NCBI RefSeq assembly: GCF_036346875.1
Contig: NZ_CP107852.1
Coordinates: 6,820,001 to 6,884,000 of the forward strand
Length of the DNA: 64,000 nt
From: Nocardia sp. NBC_00508
GTDB lineage: Bacteria; Actinomycetota; Actinomycetes; Mycobacteriales; Mycobacteriaceae
Reading direction: 5' to 3'
In this document: positions 28,114 to 36,670 of the stretch, in pieces
Numbering within the stretch: position 1 is the first letter of the stretch
Layout: each line of letters begins with the position of its first letter
Position numbers and translations under genes: made by a program
Notes under the pieces: generated by a model
The model's input: the letters and a program-made list of their open reading frames with translations, nothing else
Databases searched by the model: none
Told to the model about the DNA's origin: nothing

Positions 28114-29310
28114 ATGCCGAAACCTGAAAATCAAGTCGAGGATCGTGATGCTTCCACCGATGCGGATGTATGGGATGCGGTCGATGCCATCCGGTCGGTA
28201 TTCGGTGCCGATCTTCGCCGTGACTTGCTACTGATGCGGGTATTTCAGGGAAGAATTTCTGGTCCGCTGCTGCGGCGCGTCGCTGACCCCCACAGGATCC
28301 TGACCTCTGGGATGTCGTTCTGCTCCGCGCAGGTCATTCTCACGGCCATCGAGTTCGATCTGTTCACCCACCTCGCTCCAGGCGCTGTGACCGAAGACGC
28401 GCTGGCCGCGGAACTCGGCTGGCATCCGCGGTCCAGCAGGCCGTTCCTGACCGCGCTCGTCGAGATGGGCCTGCTGCGGCGCGATCGGGCCGGGCGGTAC
28501 TCGAATTCCCGGGAGGCCGCACTGTTCCTGGACAGATCCAAACCTGGTTACATCGGCGGAATTCTCGAGCTGTCGAGCAAGCGGCTCTATACCCTGTGGT
28601 CCGGACTGCCCGCCCTTCTTCGAACCGGTCTTCCGGAAGCCGAAGAAGAGCGCGGCGAGAACGAATTCTTCGCCACCCTCTACCGCGACCCGAGCGCACT
28701 GGAGAAATTCCTGTCCGGAATGACTGGAATCGCGACCGGAGAGGCGGTGATGATCGCCGCCCGGTTCCCATGGAAAAAATTCCGGACATTCGTCGACATC
28801 GGCGCCGCCCAAGGAGCCCTGCCGGTACGTGTCGCGCTCACCCATCCCCATCTGACCGGAGCCAGCTATGACCTGGCACCTGTTGAGCCGATCTTCGAGC
28901 AGTACGTCGCATCGTTCGGGCTTGCCGAGCGGATTCGTTTCATTCCCGGAGACATGCACAACGGTCCGCTGCCCAGCGCCGATGTCATCAGCTTCGGGCA
29001 CGTCCTACACGGATACGGCGAGGCCACGCGACGCGCACTGATCGCCCAGTCATACAAAGCGCTCCCGCCGGGCGGGGCGCTACTGATCTACGACGCCATG
29101 ATCGATCCGCGCGGCAGACGTAACCTGCTGCGATTCCTCTCCAGTCTGAACATCATGCTGGAGACACGAGAAGGCTTCGAAGCCACCACGACCCAATGCG
29201 CGGACTGGCTTCGTGACGCGGGGTTCATCGGGATCAAGAAACGCGGCCTGATAGGACCCACATCGATGGTGTTCGGCAGGAAACCGGGAGACCTGGTCCG
29301 ATCCGCTTGA
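28114..29310 (+). CDS. O-methyltransferase of the dimerising small-molecule type
   Basis: 398 residues. The N-terminal third is a winged-helix dimerisation domain (AIEFDLFTHLAPGAVTEDAL, then LGWHPRSSRPFLTALVEMGL). The C-terminal Rossmann domain shows the SAM loop FVDIGAAQGALPVRVAL (GxG-type) and the block ADVISFGHVLHGYGE, followed by LPPGGALLIYDAMID. This is the acetylserotonin/polyketide O-methyltransferase family. The GH pair in FGHVLHGY takes the place of the usual active-site NVLHHW-like segment. The ATG has AAGGA upstream. Divergent from the mycolyltransferase gene, with no biosynthetic cluster nearby, so the substrate is unknown. Confidence 0.85.
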   Translation: MPKPENQVEDRDASTDADVWDAVDAIRSVFGADLRRDLLLMRVFQGRISGPLLRRVADPHRILTSGMSFCSAQVILTAIEFDLFTHLAPGAVTEDALAAELGWHPRSSRPFLTALVEMGLLRRDRAGRYSNSREAALFLDRSKPGYIGGILELSSKRLYTLWSGLPALLRTGLPEAEEERGENEFFATLYRDPSALEKFLSGMTGIATGEAVMIAARFPWKKFRTFVDIGAAQGALPVRVALTHPHLTGASYDLAPVEPIFEQYVASFGLAERIRFIPGDMHNGPLPSADVISFGHVLHGYGEATRRALIAQSYKALPPGGALLIYDAMIDPRGRRNLLRFLSSLNIMLETREGFEATTTQCADWLRDAGFIGIKKRGLIGPTSMVFGRKPGDLVRSA

Positions 29311-29329
29311 TAATTTTTCAAAATTCTGC

Positions 29330-29790
29330 TTGTCGTAGTCGCTGGACCCCCTCGTCGAGGCTGCGGCTTTGACCCGGGCCTGGAATAGCTCCTTGAGGTC
29401 GGTGTGCTGGTGGGTGAGGTGCCAGCGGCCGAGTCCGGCTTCGACGGCGAGCTGGGAGACGTTGAGCCGGCCGGTGGATCGCAGGGGTTGCCGTCGAGGA
29501 GGCGGTCCATGGCGGCGAGGATCTTCTTGCGGATCGGGTCGGTTTCCGGCGCGGCGGTAGGGTTCATCGATGATTCTCCAGGATCGTGTTGAGCCGATCG
29601 AGTTCGTGTTTCTCACGCTGGTGCCGGATCGGTGGTGCGATTTGGTCGGCGACGATATCGGCGAGATTGTCGACAAGCGCTGAGTCCGGGCAGAGCGTTA
29701 CGGCACGTTGAGTCCAGTGGCGCGAAAGCCGCGCTAAGCGGAGACGGTGAGATCGGATCGACCGATTCGGGTGATTGCTGAGCATTGTTG
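29330..29790 (-). pseudogene. Remnant of an integrase-associated operon
   Basis: On the minus strand a frame from about 29790 (ARLSRHWTQRAVTLCPDS, then IADQIAPP- and ILENHR-type residues to 29568) is followed at once by a small protein starting MNPTAAPETDPIRKKILAAM at 29567. After a frameshift its second half (GRLNVSQLAVEAGLGRWHL, then HTDLKELFQARVKAAAS) is readable in the adjoining frame. The latter resembles the small HTH proteins that accompany large tyrosine recombinases in actinobacterial elements. The catalytic recombinase genes are absent. Identification is by pattern and moderately uncertain. Confidence 0.45.
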
Positions 29791-29816
29791 CGGCGCTGGT
29801 GGTTTCATGAGCGGCT

Positions 29817-31174
29817 GTGCGGGAAGAGGGTGCAGCGCCGGGGTATGGCCAGTTCGGAGGGCTGACGCGAGTCGACCTGGAACGGTTCTTCCATCTCGAC
29901 GACAACGACCACGAACTGATCGCTGCGCGGCGTCGCGATAGCAATCGATTGGGTTTCGCGGTCCAGCTGGTCACGGTCCGGTACCTGAGCATGTTCCTGG
30001 CCAATCCGCTGGAGGTGCCGGTCGAGGTGGTCGACCACTTGGCCGAGCAGCTGGGCATCGACGACCCGTCGTGCGTGAAGGCGTATACCGACCGCAAGCA
30101 GACCCGGTACGACCATCAGGCCGAGATCATCCGCAAACACGGGCTGATCGAGTTCGCCGACATCGAGGGCGAGCTGGCGACGTGGATCGCCGATCAGGCG
30201 TGGACGACCGGCGACGGGCCCAAAGCTCTCACCGCCGGGGCGGTGCGGTGGCTGAGGGAGAAAGGCGCGCTGCTGCCTGGCATCACCACGCTGGAGCGAC
30301 AGGTCACGGAGGGCAAGCAGTTGGCCGATCAGCGGCTGTGGACGCATCTGGCCGGCCAGCTGACGGCCGGGCAGTCCGGGACGCGCTCGGGTTGCTGGAC
30401 ACCCGGGAGGAGAACCGCCGCAAGTATGTTGAGCTGGAGCGGCTGCGTAAAGGCGCGTTCACGCCGACATCGACGGGAATGCGAAACGCGCTGGCGCGGG
30501 TGCGGGATCCGAACGCGGTGATCCCGGCGTCGGTGGATATCTCGAAGGTGCCTGCGCGACGGCTGATCGCGCTGGCCTCGCACGGGCTGACCGGCAAGAC
30601 CGCGCATCTTCGGCGGATGTGAACTCAGCGCGACCGGCTGCTGGCGCTGCTATGCGCGACGGTGTTCACGTTGCGCGCCAAGGCGGTCGACGACGTGCTC
30701 GAGTTGTTCGACCTGCTGATGGTGACCAATCTGATGGCCAGGGCAGAGCGGCAGTCCAAGGAGGAGAAGCTGCGCCGGTACCCGCGGATGAGCAAGAACG
30801 CCGGCAAGCTGGCGCGGGCAGTGCGGGTACTGCTGGAGATGACCGAGACCGAGCCGGAGCTGTCGCTGCAGCTGGTGGGGGATCTGATCGAGAACACCGT
30901 AACCCGGGCCGAGCTGCAGGCAGCGGTCGCGACGATCGACGAGCTGGTGCCGCAGGCGGATCCGGAGTTTGATTCCCAACGGCTCGAGGAGATGGCCGGC
31001 CGGTTCGCCACGGTGCGGGTGTTCTTACCGGCGATGATGCGGCACATCGACTTCGGCGCGGTCGGTGACGGCTTGCCGGTGCTGAAGGCGATGCGGGAGT
31101 TGGCGGATCTCAGGGCCCGCGAGATTCGCCGCAACGCGGACTGCCAGCTCGCTGGCTCGACGTCGCGCAGTTGA
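29817..31174 (+). pseudogene. Tn3-family transposase, N-terminal part with frameshift and stop
   Basis: Begins with the DUF4158-type N-terminal domain of Tn3 transposases (LERFFHLDDNDHELIAARRR, LGFAVQLVTVRYLSMFL). A frameshift near 30380 (after LAGQLTAGQ) and an in-frame TGA at 30620 (HLRRM stop TQRDRL) interrupt it. The frame then continues through VFTLRAKAVDDVLELFDLLM to 31174. The catalytic DDE region, which makes up the C-terminal ~450 residues, is absent. No terminal repeats were recognised. Inactive. Confidence 0.8.
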
Positions 31175-31252
31175 GTGAGTCACCTGACTAACTCTAGACA
31201 AGTCGGCGTACTCCGGCTAACGTCTTCAAGCAAGTAAGTCAGTCAACTAACT
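31174..31252. promoter_or_regulatory. Paired palindromes upstream of the NmrA/dehalogenase operon
   Basis: AGTGAGTCA-CC-TGACTAACT (31174-31193) is an almost perfect palindrome. A related, less symmetric copy (AGTAAGTCAGTCAACTAACT, 31233-31252) lies 17 bp before the likely GTG start. Two similar operator-like sites around a promoter fit control by a dimeric repressor such as an HxlR- or TetR-type protein; no such regulator gene is adjacent, perhaps because the Tn3 remnant replaced it. Role inferred. Confidence 0.5.
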
Positions 31253-31269
31253 AGTATCAAGGAGTGGCA

Positions 31270-32085
31270 GTGATCGTGGTAACGGGCGCGACCGGAAATG
31301 TCGGCGGCGAGCTGGTCGGGATCCTCACGGCTGCAGGCGAGGAGGTAGTCGCGGTGTCCCGCCGACCCGGGCCACTGCCAGACGGCGTGGCGCACCGGGC
31401 GGCCGATCTCGGTGACCCGGACGGCCTGCGGGACGCGTTCGACGGAGCCGACGCGTTGTTCCTGCTCGTCGCCGGCGACGAGCCGGATGCGATCCTTGGC
31501 ATCGCCAAGGAGAAGGGAGTCCGGCGGGTCGTGCTGATGTCGTCCCAGGGTGTCGGCACACGACCGGCGGCATTCGGGCACGCAGCGATGTTCGAGATCG
31601 CGGTGCGCGGCAGCGGGTTGGACTGGACGATCCTGCGTTCCGGCGGCCTCGACTCCAACGCGTTCGCGTGGGTCGAGTCCATCCGCGCCACCCGCACTGC
31701 CGCAGCACCGTTCGGTAGCGTCGGGCTGCCGACCGTAGACCCGGCCGACGTTGCGGCGGTCGCCGCAGTGACGCTGGGCGAGGACGGGCACGGCGGCCGG
31801 ACATACGAGCTGACCGGCCCGGAGCTGGTAACCCCGCGTGATCGGGCCGCCGCCATCGGCGCCGCACTCGGCGCCCCGGTGCACTACATCGAACAGACCC
31901 GCGACGAGGCGCGTGCCCAGATGCTCACGTTCATGCCCGAACCGGTCGTCAACGGTACCCTCGCCATCCTCGGCGACCCGCTGCCCGCCGAGCAGCGCAT
32001 CAGCCCCGACGTGGCGCACGTCCTCGGTCGTGCCCCGCGCACCTTCGCCGACTGGGCTACCCGCACTGCCGACGCTTTCCGGTGA
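31270..32085 (+). CDS. NmrA-like NAD(P)-binding protein
   Basis: An atypical SDR of about 271 residues. It starts with the Rossmann motif VVTGATGNVGGELVGIL, then SRRPGPLPDG, LGDPDGLRDAFDGADALFLL and the loop VVLMSSQGVG. No YxxxK catalytic pair is evident, as in NmrA/HSCARG-like redox sensors and quinone reductases. The GTG at 31270 has GGAG 5 nt upstream; a GTG two codons earlier has worse spacing. It is first in a three-gene operon, its stop overlapping the next start (GTGA), and is preceded by two palindromes. A role in sensing or reducing quinones or aldehydes is possible but not shown. Confidence 0.8.
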   Translation: MIVVTGATGNVGGELVGILTAAGEEVVAVSRRPGPLPDGVAHRAADLGDPDGLRDAFDGADALFLLVAGDEPDAILGIAKEKGVRRVVLMSSQGVGTRPAAFGHAAMFEIAVRGSGLDWTILRSGGLDSNAFAWVESIRATRTAAAPFGSVGLPTVDPADVAAVAAVTLGEDGHGGRTYELTGPELVTPRDRAAAIGAALGAPVHYIEQTRDEARAQMLTFMPEPVVNGTLAILGDPLPAEQRISPDVAHVLGRAPRTFADWATRTADAFR

Positions 32086-32456
32086 AGCCCGAGATCAAGG
32101 CGTTCCTTGCCGAGCCGCGGATCGCGACCCTCACCACGATCCGCTCGGACGGTACACCGCATGTCGCACCGGTGCGGTTCACCTGGGACGCTGTGACGAG
32201 CACGGCCCGCGTCCTAACGGTAGCCACATCTCGTAAGGCACGGAACGTGGCCGGCGGCGGGCGCGTGGCCCTCTGCCAGCCGGACGGTTTCCGCTGGGTG
32301 ACGCTCGAAGGTGCCGCCACCCTGTCCGACGCCGCCGACCGGGTGGCCCTCGCCGCCCGTCGGTACCACCGGCGCTACGGATGCACCCCACCCGACCCAA
32401 CCGGCCGCGTCGTCATCGAGATCGCAGTCGATCGCATCCTTGCTCTCAACCTCTGA
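32082..32456 (+). CDS. PPOX-class flavin- or F420-binding protein
   Basis: 124 residues with the split-barrel pattern of pyridoxamine-phosphate-oxidase-like and F420-dependent reductases: an initial helix (FLAEPRIATLTTIRSDGTPH), VAPVRFTWD, then SRKARNVAGGGRVALCQ and VTLEGAATLSD. Length and motifs fit the small F420-dependent subgroup (TIGR03618-like) common in mycolate actinomycetes. It would reduce unsaturated or quinone-like compounds. The GTG start overlaps the stop of the NmrA-like gene, so translation is coupled. Cofactor choice between F420 and FMN is inferred. Confidence 0.75.
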   Translation: MKPEIKAFLAEPRIATLTTIRSDGTPHVAPVRFTWDAVTSTARVLTVATSRKARNVAGGGRVALCQPDGFRWVTLEGAATLSDAADRVALAARRYHRRYGCTPPDPTGRVVIEIAVDRILALNL

Positions 32457-32467
32457 ACAGGACATCT

Positions 32468-33322
32468 ATGCCCGACACCCGTGTACTCGACTCGACCATC
32501 CACCACCGCGAAACCGGCACCGGCGTACCGATCGTCTTCCTGCACGGGAATCCGACCTCGTCGTACCTGTGGCGCAACGTCCTGCCCGCTGTCGGCCCCG
32601 GCCGGCTACTCGCCCCGGACCTGATCGGCATGGGGGACTCGGGCAAGCCACCGATCGACTACACTTTCGCCGATCACGCGCGATACCTGGATGCCTGGTT
32701 CGACGCGATGAGGTTGGACCGCGTGGTGCTGGTCGGCCACGATTGGGGCGGCGCGCTCGCATTCGACTGGGCGGCCCGTCATCCGGACCGGGTGCGCGGG
32801 GTCGCGTTCACCGAGACCATCGTCAAACCGATGAGCTGGGACGAGTTCCCCGAGGCCGGTCGAGACCTGTGGCGCGCCATCCGGACCGACGGCGTCGGCG
32901 AGTCCATGTTCCTGGACGACTCCTTCGTCCGCGACGGGCTACGTACGATCTCGGACCAACTCGGCCCTGCCGACCTAGAGGTCTACCAGCGGCCGTACCC
33001 GACACGGGAAAGCCGGCTCCCACTGCTGCGCTGGGCACGTTCGATGCCGCTGGAAGGGACACCGAACGACGTCGTCGCGCGCGCCGAAGCGTACGATGAA
33101 TGGCTGGCGTCCAGCCCAGACGTACCGAAGCTCATGGTGACCTTCACGCCGGCGTACGGAACGATGACCGAACCCGCCGTCATCGACTGGTGCGCGAAAA
33201 CCATCTCGGGCCTTCATATCCAGCGGTACGACGAGGTCGCCGGCCACCACACCCCCGAGGACCAGCCCGACCTGCTCGCCGCCGCCATCTCCGACTGGCT
33301 GGACCGCAACAACCTCCGCTGA
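32468..33322 (+). CDS. Haloalkane dehalogenase-like alpha/beta hydrolase
   Basis: 284 residues, very close in pattern to HLD-II haloalkane dehalogenases (DhaA/LinB): the halide-binding Asn in FLHGNPTSSYLWRN, the nucleophile Asp and second halide-binding Trp in VLVGHDWGG, a Glu at FTETIVKP where the catalytic acid is expected, and a His in AGHHTPEDQPD. These hydrolyse carbon-halogen bonds to alcohols in the cytoplasm. The ATG has AGGA upstream and follows the F420/PPOX-like gene by 11 nt, so it is the third gene of the operon. The physiological substrate is unknown. Confidence 0.85.
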   Translation: MPDTRVLDSTIHHRETGTGVPIVFLHGNPTSSYLWRNVLPAVGPGRLLAPDLIGMGDSGKPPIDYTFADHARYLDAWFDAMRLDRVVLVGHDWGGALAFDWAARHPDRVRGVAFTETIVKPMSWDEFPEAGRDLWRAIRTDGVGESMFLDDSFVRDGLRTISDQLGPADLEVYQRPYPTRESRLPLLRWARSMPLEGTPNDVVARAEAYDEWLASSPDVPKLMVTFTPAYGTMTEPAVIDWCAKTISGLHIQRYDEVAGHHTPEDQPDLLAAAISDWLDRNNLR

Positions 33323-33476
33323 CCTGTCACGCGACCCCGGTGAACGCCCGGCAGCAGTCTCGTGCGAACCACCCCCGCGATCCGATTCCCCTCGGCCTCC
33401 GGTCCCATCTCCCTGGCAAGCGACAGGGTTGGCATTGCGAACTCGATGCCGCTCCGAATGGTCGCCGCGCACACTG

Positions 33477-33836
33477 GTCCTCATCGCCCCTGCGAGGGTT
33501 GGCAACAATTGCCCTACCCCGAATTGTCGCGGACCATCGGGGTCCTCATCGCCCCTGCGAGGGTTGGCAACATCATCGACAGCAGCATGTCCACAGCATT
33601 GTCCACCTCGTCCTCATCGGCCCTGCGAGGGTTGGCAACATGATGATCGCCAGGGGCGGCCGTGCCGGTCCGAAGTCCTCATCGCCCTGGGAGGGTTAGC
33701 AACATGCCTTCGACATGGCCGTCACGGGTGCGTGCCCGGTCCTCATCGCGCTGCGAGGGTTGACAACGCTCCGGTCGGGCAGTCGCCGTGAACAACGGTG
33801 AGCGTGTCGACATCGCCGCCTGCGAGGGTTGGGCAG
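33477..33836 (+). CRISPR. Short orphan CRISPR array with decaying repeats
   Basis: Six units. Repeats at 33477-33506 and 33542-33571 are identical 30-mers beginning GTCCTCATCGCCCC and ending TGCGAGGGTTGGCAAC. The copy at 33610-33639 has one change; 33675-33703 and 33739-33767 are 29-mers with several changes; 33806-33836 is barely recognisable. Spacers are 35, 38, 35, 35 and 38 bp and differ from each other. A possible worn copy lies upstream near 33402-33436. Decay toward the right suggests that end is leader-distal. No cas gene is intact in the window, but a cas6 fragment lies 0.4 kb downstream. Confidence 0.85.
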
Positions 33837-34246
33837 TCGCGGCCGGAGTCGGAAATCTGCAATCGGTTGCTGTCTCCCACGAGGATGTTTAGGCGATTAC
33901 GCACAAGGGCCTTCGGCCCAGAGAAATCGCAAGACCAAAGATTGAAGCCGAGAATATCCAACTGACCGGTATCTAAATGTGGGTGGGCGTAAAACCAACT
34001 GAAGGTTGGTTTCTAATCGCGGCTCGGTTTGTCGGTGGGTGCCGGTACGGTGGCCGATGCTGCTTGACGTTGGGGATTGGAGGCGTCGGTGAGGCCGAGA
34101 GTGGGGATTCGTATCTGCACGAGAAGTGCTGCGGTGCAGAGTGCTTCGGCTTCTCGAAGCGCGGTTGGCGAGATCGACCGCGTGGCCGCGCCTGCGTCGC
34201 CAAGCGTCCATATACCAGAGATCCGAGCCTGTCGAGGAATGCCGCG

Positions 34247-34429
34247 ATGCGTCTGCGTTTGACGTTCCATACCGGAGCCCGCGAGTTGGCGTGGGACGAT
34301 GTGCTGGCCCCTGGGCGGGTGCTGGTTTATACCTTGCTGAAAGCGTCTGCGCCGGAGTTGGGCGCCGCGCTCCACGACAGCGGCTATGGCGCGCACGGTA
34401 TGGCGCCGTTCGGGTACTCGGCGAGGTAG
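34247..34429 (+). pseudogene. cas6: Cas6 CRISPR endoribonuclease, N-terminal fragment
   Basis: A 60-codon frame with GAGGA upstream of its ATG. Its pattern is that of the Cas6 N-terminus: MRLRLTFHTG, a helix (GRVLVYTLLKASAPELGAAL), HDSGYGAHG and then PFGYSAR, matching the usual LHD and PFTFS-type blocks. It stops at a TAG where a full protein would continue for about 180 residues, including the second ferredoxin-like fold and glycine-rich loop. The next gene follows on the opposite strand within 30 bp. Together with the array, this is the last trace of a CRISPR-Cas locus. Confidence 0.65.
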
Positions 34430-34457
34430 CAGTCCGCGCGGATTCCGAGGGCTGAGT

Positions 34458-36089
34458 TCAGCAACTGAACTCGACCACCACTTTGTCAGGCGAGGTGGAG
34501 TTGCGGGCGACGATCTGCCGGAGCGAGTTGGTCTCCTCTATGATTTCAAGACCGATGCGTGAAAATGTCGCCTCGTTGAACACGTTGCGAGCCAGCAGCG
34601 GGTTGGTGAGGGCTTGAGTGAACGCGTCGTGCGCCACCATCGTCGTCAACAACTCACCCATCATGAGGTAATCGGGGTAGTCCTCGGCGAAGATCCCGAC
34701 ATACCACTCGAGATCATCGATCTCCTTGTAGAGTTCTTCGATCCGACGACGTAATCGCGGGTCACTGGTCAGCTGCTCGAAGCTCGACAATCGTCGGAGC
34801 CCGAAAGCTTCCCGGTATTCGTTGTAGGAGCGCAAACGCGCGTTTCTCATCAATGCGACTGTCCGTTCCTCGATGGAGGGTTGGTCCGGCCGAGACCGGT
34901 CGACAAGAAAGTATGGGGTATTGCGAAGTCCGATCTTTCCCGCTCGCTCCTGCGAGCATTGCGCCATCAGCGCCTCGATTCCCCGCCGCAACACCAACGG
35001 GTTATTATTGCGGAATTCTGACGGTTCCAGCCGATAGGCACCGTTGCCGATGCTGTTCGGCACAAGCGAGTGCCATCGGTATAGCAAGTTGAACTCGACG
35101 GCGCACCAGTTCGAGCGGTTCCAGCGTTCCCCGTCCGCCAAAAAGGGGACCGTCTCGATCGGGAAGTCGAACGGCGCAATGTGCTTGATGTATTGTTCGA
35201 TCACCAGCTTCAGAAGTAGGACGATCATCACATTGCGTGTGGTTTCGAACAACCGCGCATCGTCCCATTCCGGGTACTCCTGCTCGAGTATTCGTGCGAT
35301 CCGGTTATGTTCGCGGCAGAAGAGGGTATTCAACATCGTTTGGCCGATGGTTGCGTTGCCGTGCTCGAGTCCGACGGCGAACATCATGTCCTTGTGCTCT
35401 TCCGAGGCGCCGTCGAGGATAGTATTGATTATGAACTCCTCGTCGTGTAGACCTCGAAATTCTGGCTTGACGACGAGCGGGTCGCCCGGCCGCCGACGCT
35501 CGAAGAGAAAGACCGGGAATTCCTCACCGTCGATCTGCTGAGTCTTCAGTCGGCCGCCGGTCTTCGAACGCAGCAGAGAGGTCTTTTCCTCGGTGAGGCC
35601 GTAGATCTGACACAAGTCTATTTCATGGTTGGATGTGTTGCGTCGATAATCGCCGCGACTGGTGCGCAGAAAGCTGTCGGTGAACCATTGAGCAAAGAAC
35701 ATGAACATTACGCTGGTGTCAGTGGATTTGATTTCCTGATCCCGCCGGAATAGTGCCACTACATCGGCCTGATCGGGCCATTTCTCCTGCTGCTCCGAGG
35801 TAGCCGGCGGTAGGTGGCGCCCGGTGTACGTACGGTCGGTCAGCGTCCGCCAGGTCGTGTAGTCGCGGCCGAGTGTCAGCGGGCGCGGCCGCGGTGAGGT
35901 CGCATAGCCGTAGTAGTTGACGAAAAACTGGCTCAGCGAGCGCCGCAGGCCCGGTACTTTGGCTAGCGGTTCGATCACATTCGGCAGAAACTGACTGAGC
36001 GCTGGCGGCAGTATCGGCGGCCGTAGCCCGAGTCCTGCGATCGTCCTTGACAGTTGTCGGCCGAATGGAACGCCCGGCAGCTCGAACAT
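34458..36089 (-). CDS. Cyclooxygenase-like heme peroxidase
   Basis: 543 residues of the animal-type heme peroxidase / prostaglandin synthase superfamily. Aligned by eye to COX: MFMFFAQWFTDSFLRT (distal side), EIDLCQIYGLT, REHNRIARILEQEYPEWDD, LLLKLVIEQYIKHI, and EFNLLYRWHSLVPNSI with the proximal heme His and the radical-forming Tyr. The distal Gln is present, but the position of the distal catalytic His (FTHQF in COX) is Asp (FTDSF). There is no EGF-like or clear membrane segment. The ATG at 36089 has a strong AGGAGGAAG. It could be a fatty-acid dioxygenase or peroxidase; the substrate is unknown. Confidence 0.85.
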   Translation of the reverse strand: MFELPGVPFGRQLSRTIAGLGLRPPILPPALSQFLPNVIEPLAKVPGLRRSLSQFFVNYYGYATSPRPRPLTLGRDYTTWRTLTDRTYTGRHLPPATSEQQEKWPDQADVVALFRRDQEIKSTDTSVMFMFFAQWFTDSFLRTSRGDYRRNTSNHEIDLCQIYGLTEEKTSLLRSKTGGRLKTQQIDGEEFPVFLFERRRPGDPLVVKPEFRGLHDEEFIINTILDGASEEHKDMMFAVGLEHGNATIGQTMLNTLFCREHNRIARILEQEYPEWDDARLFETTRNVMIVLLLKLVIEQYIKHIAPFDFPIETVPFLADGERWNRSNWCAVEFNLLYRWHSLVPNSIGNGAYRLEPSEFRNNNPLVLRRGIEALMAQCSQERAGKIGLRNTPYFLVDRSRPDQPSIEERTVALMRNARLRSYNEYREAFGLRRLSSFEQLTSDPRLRRRIEELYKEIDDLEWYVGIFAEDYPDYLMMGELLTTMVAHDAFTQALTNPLLARNVFNEATFSRIGLEIIEETNSLRQIVARNSTSPDKVVVEFSC

Positions 36090-36440
36090 CACGCTTCCTC
36101 CTGGCGGCTGGGTAAAGTTCACGGACAATACCTTCGAGTGCAGCCTGGTGCGATATCCTGTCACCTGCCGCCAGTATAGCGATGTCATGTTCGCTGCGTG
36201 TCCGATATCGATCGTGTCGAGCGTTTTCCTTCCGCTCCATAGAAATGCAGATACGGAACATGGCTCGGTCCGGCGATCCAGGAGTCGCCTCCGACAAGTC
36301 GAAGTCGAGTGCTGTGGAGAGGTTTTCACACGCGAGGTATTGAGACATTCCGGGTGGACCGCATTCCAACCGCGGATCCTGGCTAAAAGGGCTACGCACC
36401 TGAACCAAAACCAGAACCAACTACTTCTGACGAAGTAATC
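36090..36440. other. Upstream region of the heme peroxidase gene
   Basis: About 350 bp without a convincing gene. AT content is higher than the surroundings, notably toward 36400-36440, and the promoter of the peroxidase gene should lie here on the minus strand. I could not single out a -10/-35 pair. Confidence 0.4.
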
Positions 36441-36670
36441 AAGAGAGAGCCGCGCAAAAACCGCGCGGCCGCTCTCCCCGACGGATGGACACCCACCCGC
36501 GACGTCATCGCCGCCATCCGGTCCGAATGCCCGACCGTCGATCCTGCAAGCCGCACACCGGAAGTTCACCGACTACTGGCTGTCCAAGGCGAGAATCGCG
36601 CCGACTGGACAGCCACCTGGCGCAATTGGATCCGCCGGGCGGCCGGAGAACCCATGGAGCACCAGCAGGC
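36440..36670 (+). pseudogene. Remnant of a phage replication-initiator C-terminus
   Basis: Three short blocks in different plus-strand frames read in order like the conserved tail of phage and prophage replisome-organiser proteins: DGWTPTRDVIAAIRSECP, then ILQAAHRKFTDYWLSKARIA, then DWTATWRNWIRRAAGEP. Each block is separated by a frame change. No start, upstream domain or adjacent phage gene remains. Confidence 0.6.

Noticed and set aside
33402-33436. Possible seventh CRISPR repeat upstream of the array
   Set aside because: It shares only the GGGTTGGCA end and an approximate beginning, and is longer than the other units; too weak to count.
33977-34246. N-terminal extension of the cas6 fragment frame
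   Set aside because: The extension is Cys/Arg/Gly-rich and not Cas6-like; an ATG with a proper SD at 34247 begins the Cas6 pattern.
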